64,000 bases of DNA from Faecalicatena contorta (GCF_021531895.1 NZ_JAFBIX010000019.1:1-64000), one strand, 5' to 3'; shown: positions 19,288 to 27,639, counted from the first letter of the stretch. Translations and numbers: made by a program. The notes: generated by a model not told the origin, from the letters alone.

Positions 19288-20961
19288 TTATATACTTACC
19301 ACCACTACTTCGCATGGCTTTAAAATCACTTTATTTTCATCAATTCCCGCCATTTTATCCTGATTAGACAACAAGACCTTTCTAATCTTTTTGTCCAGTT
19401 CTACGACCATCTCTTTCTCACCAAAATTTGCAAGAACAACCGCTGTCTTTTCCCCTGCTTTTCTTGCATACGCGAAAATCTGCTCATCTTTCTCGTACAT
19501 AGGAAGAAAATTTCCATATACAAACACTTCTTTCCACTCAGAATCTTTTCGAAGGCGGATTAGTCTTTTATAATAATTCAAGACAGAATTTGGATCTTTT
19601 TCCTGATCCTCAACGTTGATCTCCCGATAATTCTCATTGACTGCAAGCCATGGTTTTCCCATAGTAAATCCCGCATTTTTCTCTGCATTCCATTGCATTG
19701 GTGTTCTGGCATTATCACGGCTGAATCGGTAACATGCATCTAATGCCTCTTCTTTTGACAGTCCTGCATCCAAGGCGACCTGATACTGATGATATGTATC
19801 AATGTCATCATAATCGTGAATATCTTCTCTTCGGCAGTTTGTCATCCCTATTTCCTGTCCCTGGTAGATAAACGGAATTCCGCGAAGCAAAATGCTTACT
19901 GTTCCCAGCATTTTCACTCCCTGTGGATTTCTTGCATGTTCCGGAAGATATCTGCTGGCTCCACGAGGTTCATCATGATTTTCAATAATATTTGCAAGAA
20001 AAACTCTGTCTTGACATTCCACCTGTGAAGAGAAAATTGCTGCTTTCCATTTTAGAAAATCAACTTCCCTGGTATCATACCATCCATTTTCACTGCTTGT
20101 CAGGATATGTGGCTGGAAATCGAACATCGTCGAGAAATATCCATCTTCCCCAACAAATTCTTCCAATTCTTCCTCTTTCATATTGAACACTTCTCCGACA
20201 GTGAAAGCATCATATTTTGCAAACGTCTCTCTCTTTAGTTCCCCAAGAAATTTGCCAATTCCATCAACCTCTTCTACCATCTTTGTCGCACGACACATAC
20301 CGTCAGATCCATCCGGTTCAAAATCTGGAAATGCAAGATCCTTTTTTATATTTATGATTGCATCAATTCGAAAGCCGCCGATTCCTTTATCCAACCACCA
20401 ATTGACCATATCGAAAAGTTCTTTTCTCACCTTAGGATTCTCCCAGTTCAAATCTGGCTGTTCTTTGGCAAACATATGCAGATAATATTTGTCTGTTCCT
20501 GGAACCTTCTCCCAAGTACTTCCCCCAAAATATGAACGATAATTGCTCGGTGGATTTCCGTCTTTCCCTTTTACAAAATAAAAATATTCTGCATACTCTC
20601 CGGCCGGATCATCCAATGCTTTCTGAAACCATTCATGCTTGCTGGAACAATGATTAATAACCAGATCCATAACTATCTGAATTTCTCTTTTTTTTGCCTC
20701 TTCCAGAAGAAGATCAAATTCTTCCATCGTTCCAAATTCTTCTGCAATCTTGTAATAATCGGAAATATCATACCCCTGATCAATAAATGGAGACTGATAG
20801 ATAGGAGAAATCCATATCATATCTATTCCAAGTTCTTTCAGATAATCCAATTTTCCAATAATTCCTCTTAAATCTCCTATACCATCTCCATTGCTGTCCA
20901 TGAAACTTTTTGGATAAATCTGATATGCTACTTTATCATGCCACCATTTCTTCTGTATCAT
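19288..20961 (-). CDS. malL: Alpha-glucosidase, oligo-1,6-glucosidase type (GH13)
   Basis: Intracellular retaining glycosidase of about 557 residues releasing glucose from short alpha-linked oligosaccharides. It starts KKWWHDKVAYQIYPKSFMDSNGDG, as the GH13 subfamily 31 enzymes do (given only as start and end of a motif). Conserved region I is DLVINHCSS, II GFRIDAI (nucleophile Asp), III TVGEVF (acid/base Glu) and IV IENHDEPR. The ATG at 20961 has GGAGG 5 bases upstream; the ATG four codons earlier overlaps it. There is no signal peptide and no sugar transporter or regulator alongside. Trehalose-6-phosphate hydrolase is a less likely alternative. Confidence 0.9.
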   Translation of the reverse strand: MIQKKWWHDKVAYQIYPKSFMDSNGDGIGDLRGIIGKLDYLKELGIDMIWISPIYQSPFIDQGYDISDYYKIAEEFGTMEEFDLLLEEAKKREIQIVMDLVINHCSSKHEWFQKALDDPAGEYAEYFYFVKGKDGNPPSNYRSYFGGSTWEKVPGTDKYYLHMFAKEQPDLNWENPKVRKELFDMVNWWLDKGIGGFRIDAIINIKKDLAFPDFEPDGSDGMCRATKMVEEVDGIGKFLGELKRETFAKYDAFTVGEVFNMKEEELEEFVGEDGYFSTMFDFQPHILTSSENGWYDTREVDFLKWKAAIFSSQVECQDRVFLANIIENHDEPRGASRYLPEHARNPQGVKMLGTVSILLRGIPFIYQGQEIGMTNCRREDIHDYDDIDTYHQYQVALDAGLSKEEALDACYRFSRDNARTPMQWNAEKNAGFTMGKPWLAVNENYREINVEDQEKDPNSVLNYYKRLIRLRKDSEWKEVFVYGNFLPMYEKDEQIFAYARKAGEKTAVVLANFGEKEMVVELDKKIRKVLLSNQDKMAGIDENKVILKPCEVVVVSI

Positions 20962-20978
20962 CACAACCTCCATCTGTA

Positions 20979-21446
20979 CTACATCTCTTTGCAGACATCA
21001 ATCCACTCTTTATAGTTACTGTATATTTCTAATTCTGGAATCGTCAATTCAATCATACTGTTACTGCTTCCTGCCGCAGGAAATACCGTTTCAAATCTTT
21101 GAAGCGCTACATCCAGATAGACTTCTACTCCTTCTTTTACAGCAAACGGACATACCCCGCCTATAGCATGTCCCACAAGAGGTTCTACCTCATCTGACTT
21201 TAGCATCTGTGCTTTACATCCAAATTGTCCTCGGTATTTTTTATTATCAATCTTACAATCTCCCGCAGTCACAATCAGAATAATCTTCTCTTTTGTCCGA
21301 AAAGACAAAGTTTTGGCAATCCTTTTGGGTTCACATCCCAGTGCCTCAGCCGCTTCTTCTACTGTTGCACTGGAATGATTTTCTTCTCTTACTCTCTCTT
21401 CCATTCCGAATTGTCGAAAATACTCTTTTACATTCTCTATTGACAT
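20979..21446 (-). CDS. YbaK/EbsC-family aminoacyl-tRNA deacylase
   Basis: A 155-residue protein of the YbaK/ProX fold, which hydrolyses mischarged aminoacyl-tRNAs such as Cys-tRNA-Pro or Ala-tRNA-Pro. The segment EEAAEALGCEPKRIAKTLSF and the core lysine region CKIDNKKYRG are typical, as is the VGHAIGGVCPFA loop. Which misacylated tRNA it clears is not evident. It lies 17 bases upstream of the glucosidase, probably co-transcribed, with no clear functional link. Confidence 0.85.
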   Translation of the reverse strand: MSIENVKEYFRQFGMEERVREENHSSATVEEAAEALGCEPKRIAKTLSFRTKEKIILIVTAGDCKIDNKKYRGQFGCKAQMLKSDEVEPLVGHAIGGVCPFAVKEGVEVYLDVALQRFETVFPAAGSSNSMIELTIPELEIYSNYKEWIDVCKEM

Positions 21447-21531
21447 CGTTCTTTCCTCTTTTGCATTTTATTTTTACATCTGTCGTCCATTATAACGCAA
21501 AGTATTTTTTCTGTACAGCCAAACTATTCTT

Positions 21532-22737
21532 TTACATGCTGGCGCACTTTAATATCCAACACATACACCATTTAAACGTTCTTTTCTCAATACTTTCATC
21601 TGCTATTACATCATAAGAGGCAATTTCCTCCCCTTCCAGAATATATCTGACAATCCCAAGTGTTTCCCCTTTTACCACAGGCGCTTCCACGGAAGATTCC
21701 ACTTCTGTTTGAACTTTCACTTGTTCATCATCTCGTAATAAAACCGGAATATCTTCTTTTCCATCTACATGCGCTTCAATCTGTATATTTGATTCAAATG
21801 GACTCTGCTTTCTTACTCCATTCGTAACAAAAACATCCGGGATCGACACTTCCTGCCATACATTTCGATACTCATATTCATTCAGCCCATACTCCATAAG
21901 CGCTCTGGTATCCTCCCATTTATAACTTTTATGATTTGGCCATCCACATGCTAAAAGTGCTACAATAAAAGTTTTTCCATTTTGCCTGAGTCCTCCCACG
22001 TAGCAATATCCTGCATCCGCTGTAAATCCCGTCTTTCCGGTCAGTGCACCTTCCATCATATCTAGAAATGCATTGTGATTCGTACAGGTAAAATTACGTT
22101 TTCCATCTACATCAGTAAATTGATAACTCCTTGTCTGTGTAATCTCCAAAAACTCCTCTTTCATCGGTGACTGCATCATACAATATCTCATAATCATAGC
22201 CAGATCTCTGGCTGTTGTAGAATGTGTACCTTCCTCATCAGAATCATCCAGTCCATTTGGCGTCACAAAATATGTATGGTTACACCCTAATTCTTTTGCC
22301 TTTCGATTCATTCGATCAGCGAAAGACTCCACAGAGCCTGCTATTCCCTCCGCAATCGCTACAGCACTATCGTTATGTGATTCCAACATCAGTGAATATA
22401 AGAGATCTTTCAGATAGTATCTTTCCTGACTCTGCACTCCCAAATGAACTTTAGGCTGTTCGGCTGCATAATCTGATATCGTTACCATCTGATTTTTCTC
22501 CATCTCTTCCAGTGCCAATATACAAGTCATAATCTTCGTAGTACTTGCCATTGGACGAATCTGATTTTCTTCTTTTCCATACAAAACACGCCCACTGTCA
22601 GCATCCATAAGTACTGCTGACTGGGCGTGTAACTGTTTCGGCTCGTCCTTATCTTCTTCTGCTTTTGCTATAAGATTTCCAAACTGTAAAAACAAAAAAA
22701 ATATCAAAAAACTACACACTAATGATTTCTTTTCCAT
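21532..22737 (-). CDS. dacF: D-alanyl-D-alanine carboxypeptidase (DacF-type)
   Basis: Low-molecular-weight penicillin-binding protein that trims the terminal D-Ala of peptidoglycan stem peptides. The 401 residues begin with a signal peptide (hydrophobic 6-25). The S11 active-site motifs are complete: Ser65 in STTK, SHN at 120-122, and KTG in LTGKTGF. A PBP5 C-terminal domain follows, and the end (KWCMCWILKC) is a short amphipathic anchor. It is downstream of scpA-scpB on the same strand. A second member of the family lies at 25959-27182; the two flank the scpAB and phosphoesterase genes. Confidence 0.93.
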   Translation of the reverse strand: MEKKSLVCSFLIFFLFLQFGNLIAKAEEDKDEPKQLHAQSAVLMDADSGRVLYGKEENQIRPMASTTKIMTCILALEEMEKNQMVTISDYAAEQPKVHLGVQSQERYYLKDLLYSLMLESHNDSAVAIAEGIAGSVESFADRMNRKAKELGCNHTYFVTPNGLDDSDEEGTHSTTARDLAMIMRYCMMQSPMKEEFLEITQTRSYQFTDVDGKRNFTCTNHNAFLDMMEGALTGKTGFTADAGYCYVGGLRQNGKTFIVALLACGWPNHKSYKWEDTRALMEYGLNEYEYRNVWQEVSIPDVFVTNGVRKQSPFESNIQIEAHVDGKEDIPVLLRDDEQVKVQTEVESSVEAPVVKGETLGIVRYILEGEEIASYDVIADESIEKRTFKWCMCWILKCASM

Positions 22738-22805
22738 CCATTACACCATACATTTCCATGTTATTGAAATATATGTGAACAGAAATAAGTCTATGCGCGC
22801 GATTA

Positions 22806-23384
22806 TTAAATATCCAGTTTTAACTGAACCTCTTCTTCTGCCTCTTCCTTAAAATTCTCCATCTGTTCTGGATTCAGACTCGGCAAGTCCTCTACCGACT
22901 GAACACTGAACCTTCGCAAAAATTCTTCTGTTGTTCCAAATAAAATAGGTCTTCCAGGTGCATCCAATCTTCCACACTCACATACCAGATTATATTCCAC
23001 CAGTTTATTCACCGCATGGTCTGACTTAACACCCCTGATTTTCTCAATCTCCAACTTTGTCACTGGCTGTTTATAAGCAATGATCGACAACGTTTCCAGC
23101 AAAACATCTGTCAAGACATACTTCTTTGGCTGTTTTGCGACACGGATCAGATATTCGTACATCTCTTTTTTTGTACACATCTGAAATGCATCTTCCAATT
23201 CGATAATACGTATTCCTCGGTCTTCGGATTCATATTTATCCATCATTCTATGTATGATCTTACGGGTTGTATCCTCATCATGCTCAATCGCAGACGCAAT
23301 CTTACTCAATTCAACAGAATCCCCCATAACAAAAAGAACAGCCTCTATAATTCCCTCTAATTTATTAATCTCCACTTCTTCCAT
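22806..23384 (-). CDS. scpB: Segregation and condensation protein B
   Basis: Winged-helix partner of ScpA in the SMC-ScpAB condensin that compacts and separates new chromosomes. The 192 residues show two wHTH domains, with the typical LIRVAKQPKKYVLTDVLLET and IIAYKQPVTKLEIEKIRGV stretches around residues 80-120 and FGTTEEFLRRF near 150. It starts 15 bases downstream of scpA, so the pair is co-expressed. The C-terminus ends in an acidic tail. Confidence 0.96.
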   Translation of the reverse strand: MEEVEINKLEGIIEAVLFVMGDSVELSKIASAIEHDEDTTRKIIHRMMDKYESEDRGIRIIELEDAFQMCTKKEMYEYLIRVAKQPKKYVLTDVLLETLSIIAYKQPVTKLEIEKIRGVKSDHAVNKLVEYNLVCECGRLDAPGRPILFGTTEEFLRRFSVQSVEDLPSLNPEQMENFKEEAEEEVQLKLDI

Positions 23385-23399
23385 ACTACCTTTCCACTC

Positions 23400-24149
23400 T
23401 TAACTTTCCACTCTGGAAGTAATCATAATCTCGTCAAAAGCTTGTTCCTGCTCAATGGAGATTACTCCTTCTTTCATTAACTGCAGAATTGCCAAAAATG
23501 TAACTACAATCTGTGTCTTAGAATTCTGCTTTTCTAGGAGTTGGCGAAATCCAAATTTTCGATGCAGCTTCGCATATTCCGTAACATATTCTAGTTTATC
23601 CGGAAGGGTTACCTCTTCCTTTTCAATCTTTCCAAACTTACTGCGGACTGGATCTATTTTATCTATCTGCCTTTTCATTACATCCTGAAAAATATAGTTC
23701 AATTGAGCCAATGTAACATCTTTCAATAACAGATCTAAATCTACAGGTTCAACATATTCCATCACTTCTTCAGGAACCGTCGGTTCTTTAAACATCAGCT
23801 GTTCACCTTCAACCTGACGGTCCCGCAATTCGTAAGACATATATTTATACATTTTGTATTCTAGCAACTGTTCTACCAGTTCCTGCCGCGGATCCTCTTC
23901 TTCGCCTTCTTCGTTCACTTCTTTCGGCAGAAGCATTCGGCATTTTATGTCAAGCAAGGTCGCTGCCATTACAAGGAATTCGCTCATTACATTTAGATCT
24001 TCCTTTTCCATGGCCTTAATATAATCCATATACTGATTGGTGATCTCTACGATTGGAATATCGTAGATATCGATTTTATTCTTATCTATCAAATGTAAGA
24101 GCAAGTCCAACGGTCCCTCAAAGACTTGCAGCTTTACTGGAATTCCCAT
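23400..24149 (-). CDS. scpA: Segregation and condensation protein A (kleisin)
   Basis: Kleisin that bridges the SMC heads. The 249 residues have the N-terminal SMC-binding helix region FEGPLDLLLHLIDKNKIDI (9-27) and the C-terminal winged helix (FLAILQLMKEGVISIEQE). The middle is an acidic, variable linker. The gene is directly followed by scpB. The smc gene itself is not in the window. Confidence 0.96.
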   Translation of the reverse strand: MGIPVKLQVFEGPLDLLLHLIDKNKIDIYDIPIVEITNQYMDYIKAMEKEDLNVMSEFLVMAATLLDIKCRMLLPKEVNEEGEEEDPRQELVEQLLEYKMYKYMSYELRDRQVEGEQLMFKEPTVPEEVMEYVEPVDLDLLLKDVTLAQLNYIFQDVMKRQIDKIDPVRSKFGKIEKEEVTLPDKLEYVTEYAKLHRKFGFRQLLEKQNSKTQIVVTFLAILQLMKEGVISIEQEQAFDEIMITSRVES

Positions 24150-24229
24150 AAATCTCCCTCACACTTCGATTTCATTTGTCACAATTGTAATATTATACAG
24201 GATTTTCTTCGTTTGTACAAGTATTCCGC

Positions 24230-25105
24230 TTACAGTTCTGTGTGAGGCTTGCCAAAATTCAAAACAATCATTTCCGCTGGATTCATAATACGAATTGGAA
24301 TGGAATGAACTCCCAACCCTTTACTGACAACCGTCGTCACATCGTCTTCTTGATAGATTCCTCCAGAATATTTTGGAAATATATGGAAATTAGGTGCAAT
24401 CACACCACCAATCCCTGGAATACGTACAATTCCTCCATGCAAATGCCCAGACAAAATCAAATCTGCCCCCCATTCTTTATACGTATTTACATAAGATGGG
24501 TTATGCGCCAAAAGAATCTGATATCCCTGACCAGCTCTCCCTATTCTATCTTCCAGCACCTGTTTCGAGAGTGGCCTCGTTCCAAAATGTCGATATCCAT
24601 ACAACGGTATTTCCAATCCTGTAATGTGAATTTCTATCCCACACCAGCAGAATCGCACAGATTCATTTTCTAAAAACCGAATTCCCGCCTGTAAAAGCTG
24701 ACTTTGATACTCTTCATAAGACTGTTCATATTCTTCAGGAAGTTCCTTCAACTTCTGTTCATGATTTCCATTGACATAATATACTTCACATAAATCTGGA
24801 AGCCGGGATAAGAATTCAACTGTATGCACATAAGAATTCCCATTTTTTCTCACCAGCATATCTCCACCAATCAGTATCAGATCCGGACGAGCGTTCTGAA
24901 TTGCTGAAAAAAGCTTCTCATTATCCTTTCCATAACTGTAATTGTGAAGATCACTAAGAAATACAATTCTTTTTTCTTCAGAAAGTCCTTCAAGTTTAGG
25001 GTTCTCAATCGTGTATTCCGTAACTCGAAATGTATAAAGTTCACGGATATTTTCAACCAAGGCCAACAAAATAATCAGCCCAAAAATCATCACTAATATC
25101 TTCAA
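24230..25105 (-). CDS. Membrane-anchored metallophosphoesterase
   Basis: A 291-residue calcineurin-like phosphoesterase of the YkuE/YaeI type. An N-terminal hydrophobic helix (3-16) is followed by all five metal motifs: SDLHNYSYG, GGDML, NGNHEQ, LLAHNP and SGHLHGG. The start codon is a TTG at 25105, with GGAGAG about 7 bases upstream; the first ATG is only five codons later. A strong sigma-A promoter lies immediately upstream, and structured element A begins just beyond its -35. Related enzymes act on UDP-diacylglucosamine or lipid substrates, but the substrate here is unknown. Confidence 0.88.
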   Translation of the reverse strand: MKILVMIFGLIILLALVENIRELYTFRVTEYTIENPKLEGLSEEKRIVFLSDLHNYSYGKDNEKLFSAIQNARPDLILIGGDMLVRKNGNSYVHTVEFLSRLPDLCEVYYVNGNHEQKLKELPEEYEQSYEEYQSQLLQAGIRFLENESVRFCWCGIEIHITGLEIPLYGYRHFGTRPLSKQVLEDRIGRAGQGYQILLAHNPSYVNTYKEWGADLILSGHLHGGIVRIPGIGGVIAPNFHIFPKYSGGIYQEDDVTTVVSKGLGVHSIPIRIMNPAEMIVLNFGKPHTEL

Positions 25106-25133
25106 TTATTTCTCTCCTTTTTTATCTTGGATA

Positions 25134-25162
25134 ATTATATAATTAATCCAATGATTTTGCAA
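25134..25162 (-). promoter_or_regulatory. Sigma-A promoter of the phosphoesterase gene
   Basis: Minus-strand TTGCAA (25157-25162), 17-bp spacer, TATAAT (25134-25139). Structured element A begins 8 bases upstream of the -35, on the other strand. Confidence 0.85.
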
Positions 25163-25169
25163 TTGCATA

Positions 25170-25495
25170 GGGGAATTTAGATGAGTTAGTTGGTGATTGG
25201 AAGGTGTACGGCGAGAGGATGGATTGGATGGTTGCCATTGCGGAGTCCTTCGCTAAGAATCCATAACAGGAAAAGAAGCAGATATTTTGTGACCAGACTG
25301 ATTCACCCCGAAATCTTGATGATTTCGAGGCTCAGCAGCCTTCTCAGATCTGGCTTGAAGCCAGATCTTCGCACAAAATATCTGCTTCTTTTACAGTAAC
25401 GGATTCTAGCGCTTGTCCAACGAACGGCAACCATCCAATCCATCTTCTCGCCTGACATCCCCCAAATCCGCAACTTCCTCATCCGGGAGAATTCC
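25170..25495 (+). ncRNA. Candidate structured element A (about 326 nt, unrecognised class)
   Basis: Almost the whole element folds on itself. An outer imperfect helix joins GGGAATTTAGATGAG (25171-25185) and what follows to 25452-25495. A 26-bp helix joins 25211-25236 to 25426-25451 with one G-U pair. An internal region contains GCTAAGAATCCATAACAG opposite GTAACGGATTCTAGCGCTTG. A perfect 21-bp helix joins 25271-25291 to 25372-25392. The 80-nt apex has GTGACCAGACTGATTCACC, hairpin 25309-25327 (7 bp) and hairpin 25346-25368 (10 bp). Element B shares the unpaired blocks with different but self-complementary stems. No promoter on this strand was found, so transcription is unproven; a folded single-stranded DNA or miniature transposon are alternatives. 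There is no coding frame that both copies share. Confidence 0.6.
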
Positions 25496-25625
25496 TGCGC
25501 GTCATGCAGAGCGAACGATCATAGTAAAGATATTGTCAAAAAACTGGCAGAATAACTAACTGAATCTTCCATTGAAATAATGATGAATAGTATAAAAACA
25601 TCGCTCCCCATTGCGCTTCACGCTA
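25496..25625. other. Spacer between elements A and B
   Basis: This spacer separates the converging 3' ends of the two elements. Just past GAATTCCT both carry a weakly similar GCGT...GAGCGA tail (to about 25515 for A and back to about 25600 for B), with possible short hairpins. The central part is A/T-rich with no gene. On the minus strand B's tail runs into GATGTTTTT, which could end a transcript. Confidence 0.45.
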
Positions 25626-25956
25626 GGAATTCCCCCAGATGAGTTCATTCCGTGATTGAGAATGTCAGGCGCAAGGGAGTTGGATCGGTTGGTCTGTATC
25701 CGTTTATCCAAGCACTAGAATCCGTTACAGAAAAAAGAACTGCAATTCCGTGTGAGAATTTGGTTACAGACCAAATTCGAAAGGACTGCTGAATCGAGAA
25801 ATTATCCAAATTTCTCGGTGAATCAGTCCGGTCACGAAATTGCAGTTCTTTTTTCTGTTATGGATTCTCAGCGAAGGATACCAGATACAGACCAACCGAT
25901 CCAACTCCCTTGCGCCGTGCACTCCTCAATCACAAAATTTACTCATCTAAATTCCC
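25626..25956 (-). ncRNA. Candidate structured element B (about 331 nt, same class as A)
   Basis: Homologous to element A but on the opposite strand, starting 3 bases after the stop of the carboxypeptidase gene. Its main helix is a perfect 32 bp (25669-25700 with 25884-25915). The second helix has 17 perfect pairs (25731-25747 with 25838-25854), then one mismatch that becomes U-G in the minus-strand RNA, then four pairs. Apical hairpins are 25795-25817 (9 bp) and 25756-25778 (9 bp). Conserved blocks shared with A include GTGACCGGACTGATTCACC, GAATCCATAACAG, GTAACGGATTCTAG and GCGCCTGACAT. It could be transcribed by read-through from the upstream gene, acting as its 3' untranslated region. Confidence 0.6.
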
Positions 25957-25958
25957 AT

Positions 25959-27182
25959 CTAAAGCAACAACTCTTTTGCAACCCCTTCCAACGCACTCTT
26001 ATAAGTAATTTCTTCTACCGTTTCCATCGCCAGAATATCTCTTTCTCCAATTTGATCTCCGTTCAAATAATATTGAATTTCTCCCAATTTATCACCTTTT
26101 TTCACAGGTGCTTTTATCTTCGAGTCAATGACTATCTTCCTTTCTATGGAATTTAAGTCAGAACCAGTCGTATCTATATAGGAAAAGGCGCCTTTCTGTT
26201 CTATTTTTACCTCTTTTTTCACACCTCGTTGTACAGATACAGGGGCTAATTTTTCCATATGCTCCTCTTTATATTTATTACATTTTCCAAATCCATAATT
26301 GAAAAGTGTAATTGCATCCTTTACGCGCGTTTTACTATCATCTGCCGCCATGATCACCGCAATCAAATCAATCTCATTCTTCTGCGCAGTTGCAGATACA
26401 CAGAATTTTGCCTGACTAGTCGAACCGGTTTTTAAACCTGTCGCATATTCATATTGTCGAATTAGTTTATTGGTATTAGTCAATCCAAACTCAGAAGTAC
26501 CTTTCTTTGTTGTGTGTGTGATATTTTCCATCCAGATTTTGCAATAATCGTATATTTGAGGATATGTAGTAATCAACTCTTTTGACATTAACGCAATGTC
26601 TCGCGCAGTCGTCAGATGTCCTTCTGCGTCTAGTCCATTACAATTTACAAAATGTGTATTTTTCATTTCCAGTTTTTCTGCCCTCTTATTCATTTGCTCT
26701 ACAAATGCCTCTTCACTGCCACAGATATACTCCGCCATTGTTACGCAGGCATCATTAGCACTTGCAACAGATATACATTTTATCAATGTATCAACCGTTT
26801 GCACTTCGCCAGGCTCCAGGAACACCTGTGAACCTCCCATAGATGCCGCATATTCTGAAGTTGTCACTTCATCTTCTAAACTAATCTTTCCTTCCTCTAG
26901 TGCATCAAAGATCAAGAGTAAAGTCATCACCTTTGTAACGCTGGTTGGTGGTCTCTGTGTATCAGCATCCTTTTCATAAATGACCTGTCCTGTCGAAGCC
27001 TCCATCAAGATTGCCGAGGGTGCACTAACTATAATTGATTCCTCCTTCGGACTTTCTGTTGTTTCCTGCGTATTTGTTGTTTCTTGCACATCCGTGTACA
27101 AAATTGGCCCTCTTATCTCCATAGCATATACAGGATGTACACATAATGCGACGCTTAGGATTACTGCCAGAACAAATTTCAT
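25959..27182 (-). CDS. D-alanyl-D-alanine carboxypeptidase, second paralogue
   Basis: Exported S11 peptidase of 407 residues. A signal peptide (about 1-20, ending VYA) is followed by a Thr/Glu-rich linker and the catalytic domain: Ser81 in SVTK, SAN in SVASANDA, and KTG in LKTGST. A PBP5 C-terminal beta domain ends with a short amphipathic helix (ALEGVAKELLL) as the likely membrane anchor. It is related to, but clearly different from, the DacF-type protein at 21532-22737. It stands alone, divergent from hicB, with structured element B directly after its stop codon. Division of labour between vegetative wall and spore cortex is a reasonable guess only. Confidence 0.93.
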   Translation of the reverse strand: MKFVLAVILSVALCVHPVYAMEIRGPILYTDVQETTNTQETTESPKEESIIVSAPSAILMEASTGQVIYEKDADTQRPPTSVTKVMTLLLIFDALEEGKISLEDEVTTSEYAASMGGSQVFLEPGEVQTVDTLIKCISVASANDACVTMAEYICGSEEAFVEQMNKRAEKLEMKNTHFVNCNGLDAEGHLTTARDIALMSKELITTYPQIYDYCKIWMENITHTTKKGTSEFGLTNTNKLIRQYEYATGLKTGSTSQAKFCVSATAQKNEIDLIAVIMAADDSKTRVKDAITLFNYGFGKCNKYKEEHMEKLAPVSVQRGVKKEVKIEQKGAFSYIDTTGSDLNSIERKIVIDSKIKAPVKKGDKLGEIQYYLNGDQIGERDILAMETVEEITYKSALEGVAKELLL

Positions 27183-27272
27183 ACAACAACTCCTTCTGGA
27201 TATTCGTCTATTACTACCATTCTAATAACAGCCTAAACAAATTATTCCAAATACATGCATACGATTTTACTA

Positions 27273-27301
27273 TTGTTTTCTTCTTATAAAACTCCTATAA
27301 T
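27273..27301 (+). promoter_or_regulatory. Sigma-A promoter of hicB
   Basis: TTGTTT (27273-27278), 17-bp spacer, TATAAT (27296-27301), followed by a short leader and GGAGG before the hicB ATG. Confidence 0.8.
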
Positions 27302-27333
27302 AGATTTCGAAAAAAGTTTATAGGAGGAACATT

Positions 27334-27612
27334 ATGAAATTTATATATCCCGCAGTATTCCATAAGACAGAAGATGGAAAATACAAAGGGTACTTTCCAG
27401 ATTTAGAATGTTGCTACGGAGAAGGTGAAACCTTGGATGATGCCATTGACAGTGCAAATGAAGCCGCCCGCGATTGGATTACATTAGAATTATCCGAAGA
27501 AGAACCTTTAATGCCCTATGTCTCAGATATTAGCGATATCGAACTTAAAGAAGGCGATATTGTAAGAAATATATCCGTAAACGTCCGTTTTTATGAAGGC
27601 TGGGACGAATAG
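27334..27612 (+). CDS. HicB-family protein without a HicA partner
   Basis: A 92-residue protein with the HicB partial RNase-H fold: MKFIYPAVFHKTEDGKYKG, the PDLECC strand and the helix TLDDAIDSANEAARDWI are typical. A classical HicB antitoxin is encoded beside a small HicA mRNA-interferase toxin and often carries a C-terminal ribbon-helix-helix or HTH. Here no HicA-like frame lies on either side and no DNA-binding tail is evident, so it is a solitary HicB of unknown role. It has its own promoter and a GGAGG. A degenerate toxin-antitoxin locus or a repurposed regulator are both possible. Confidence 0.85.
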   Translation: MKFIYPAVFHKTEDGKYKGYFPDLECCYGEGETLDDAIDSANEAARDWITLELSEEEPLMPYVSDISDIELKEGDIVRNISVNVRFYEGWDE

Positions 27613-27639
27613 AACATTTTCTGTCATTCACTAAAATTC

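Noticed and set aside
25170-25956. Elements A and B as integron attC sites
   Set aside because: They are folded palindromes with variable stems, but at 330 nt they are several times longer, lack the attC core sites, and no integrase or cassette genes are nearby.
25170-25956. Elements A and B as insertion sequences or group I/II introns
   Set aside because: No transposase, maturase or endonuclease frame lies inside, and no intron core motifs were seen. A miniature non-autonomous element remains possible.
25752-26156. A 134-codon plus-strand frame across element B and the carboxypeptidase gene
   Set aside because: It is antisense to a certain gene and crosses a palindrome. No corresponding frame exists in element A.
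27183-27333. Forespore sigma-F/G promoter for the second carboxypeptidase
   Set aside because: GGAATAATT and an upstream GTA-rich block loosely fit, but spacing and -35 are poor. Not strong enough to list.
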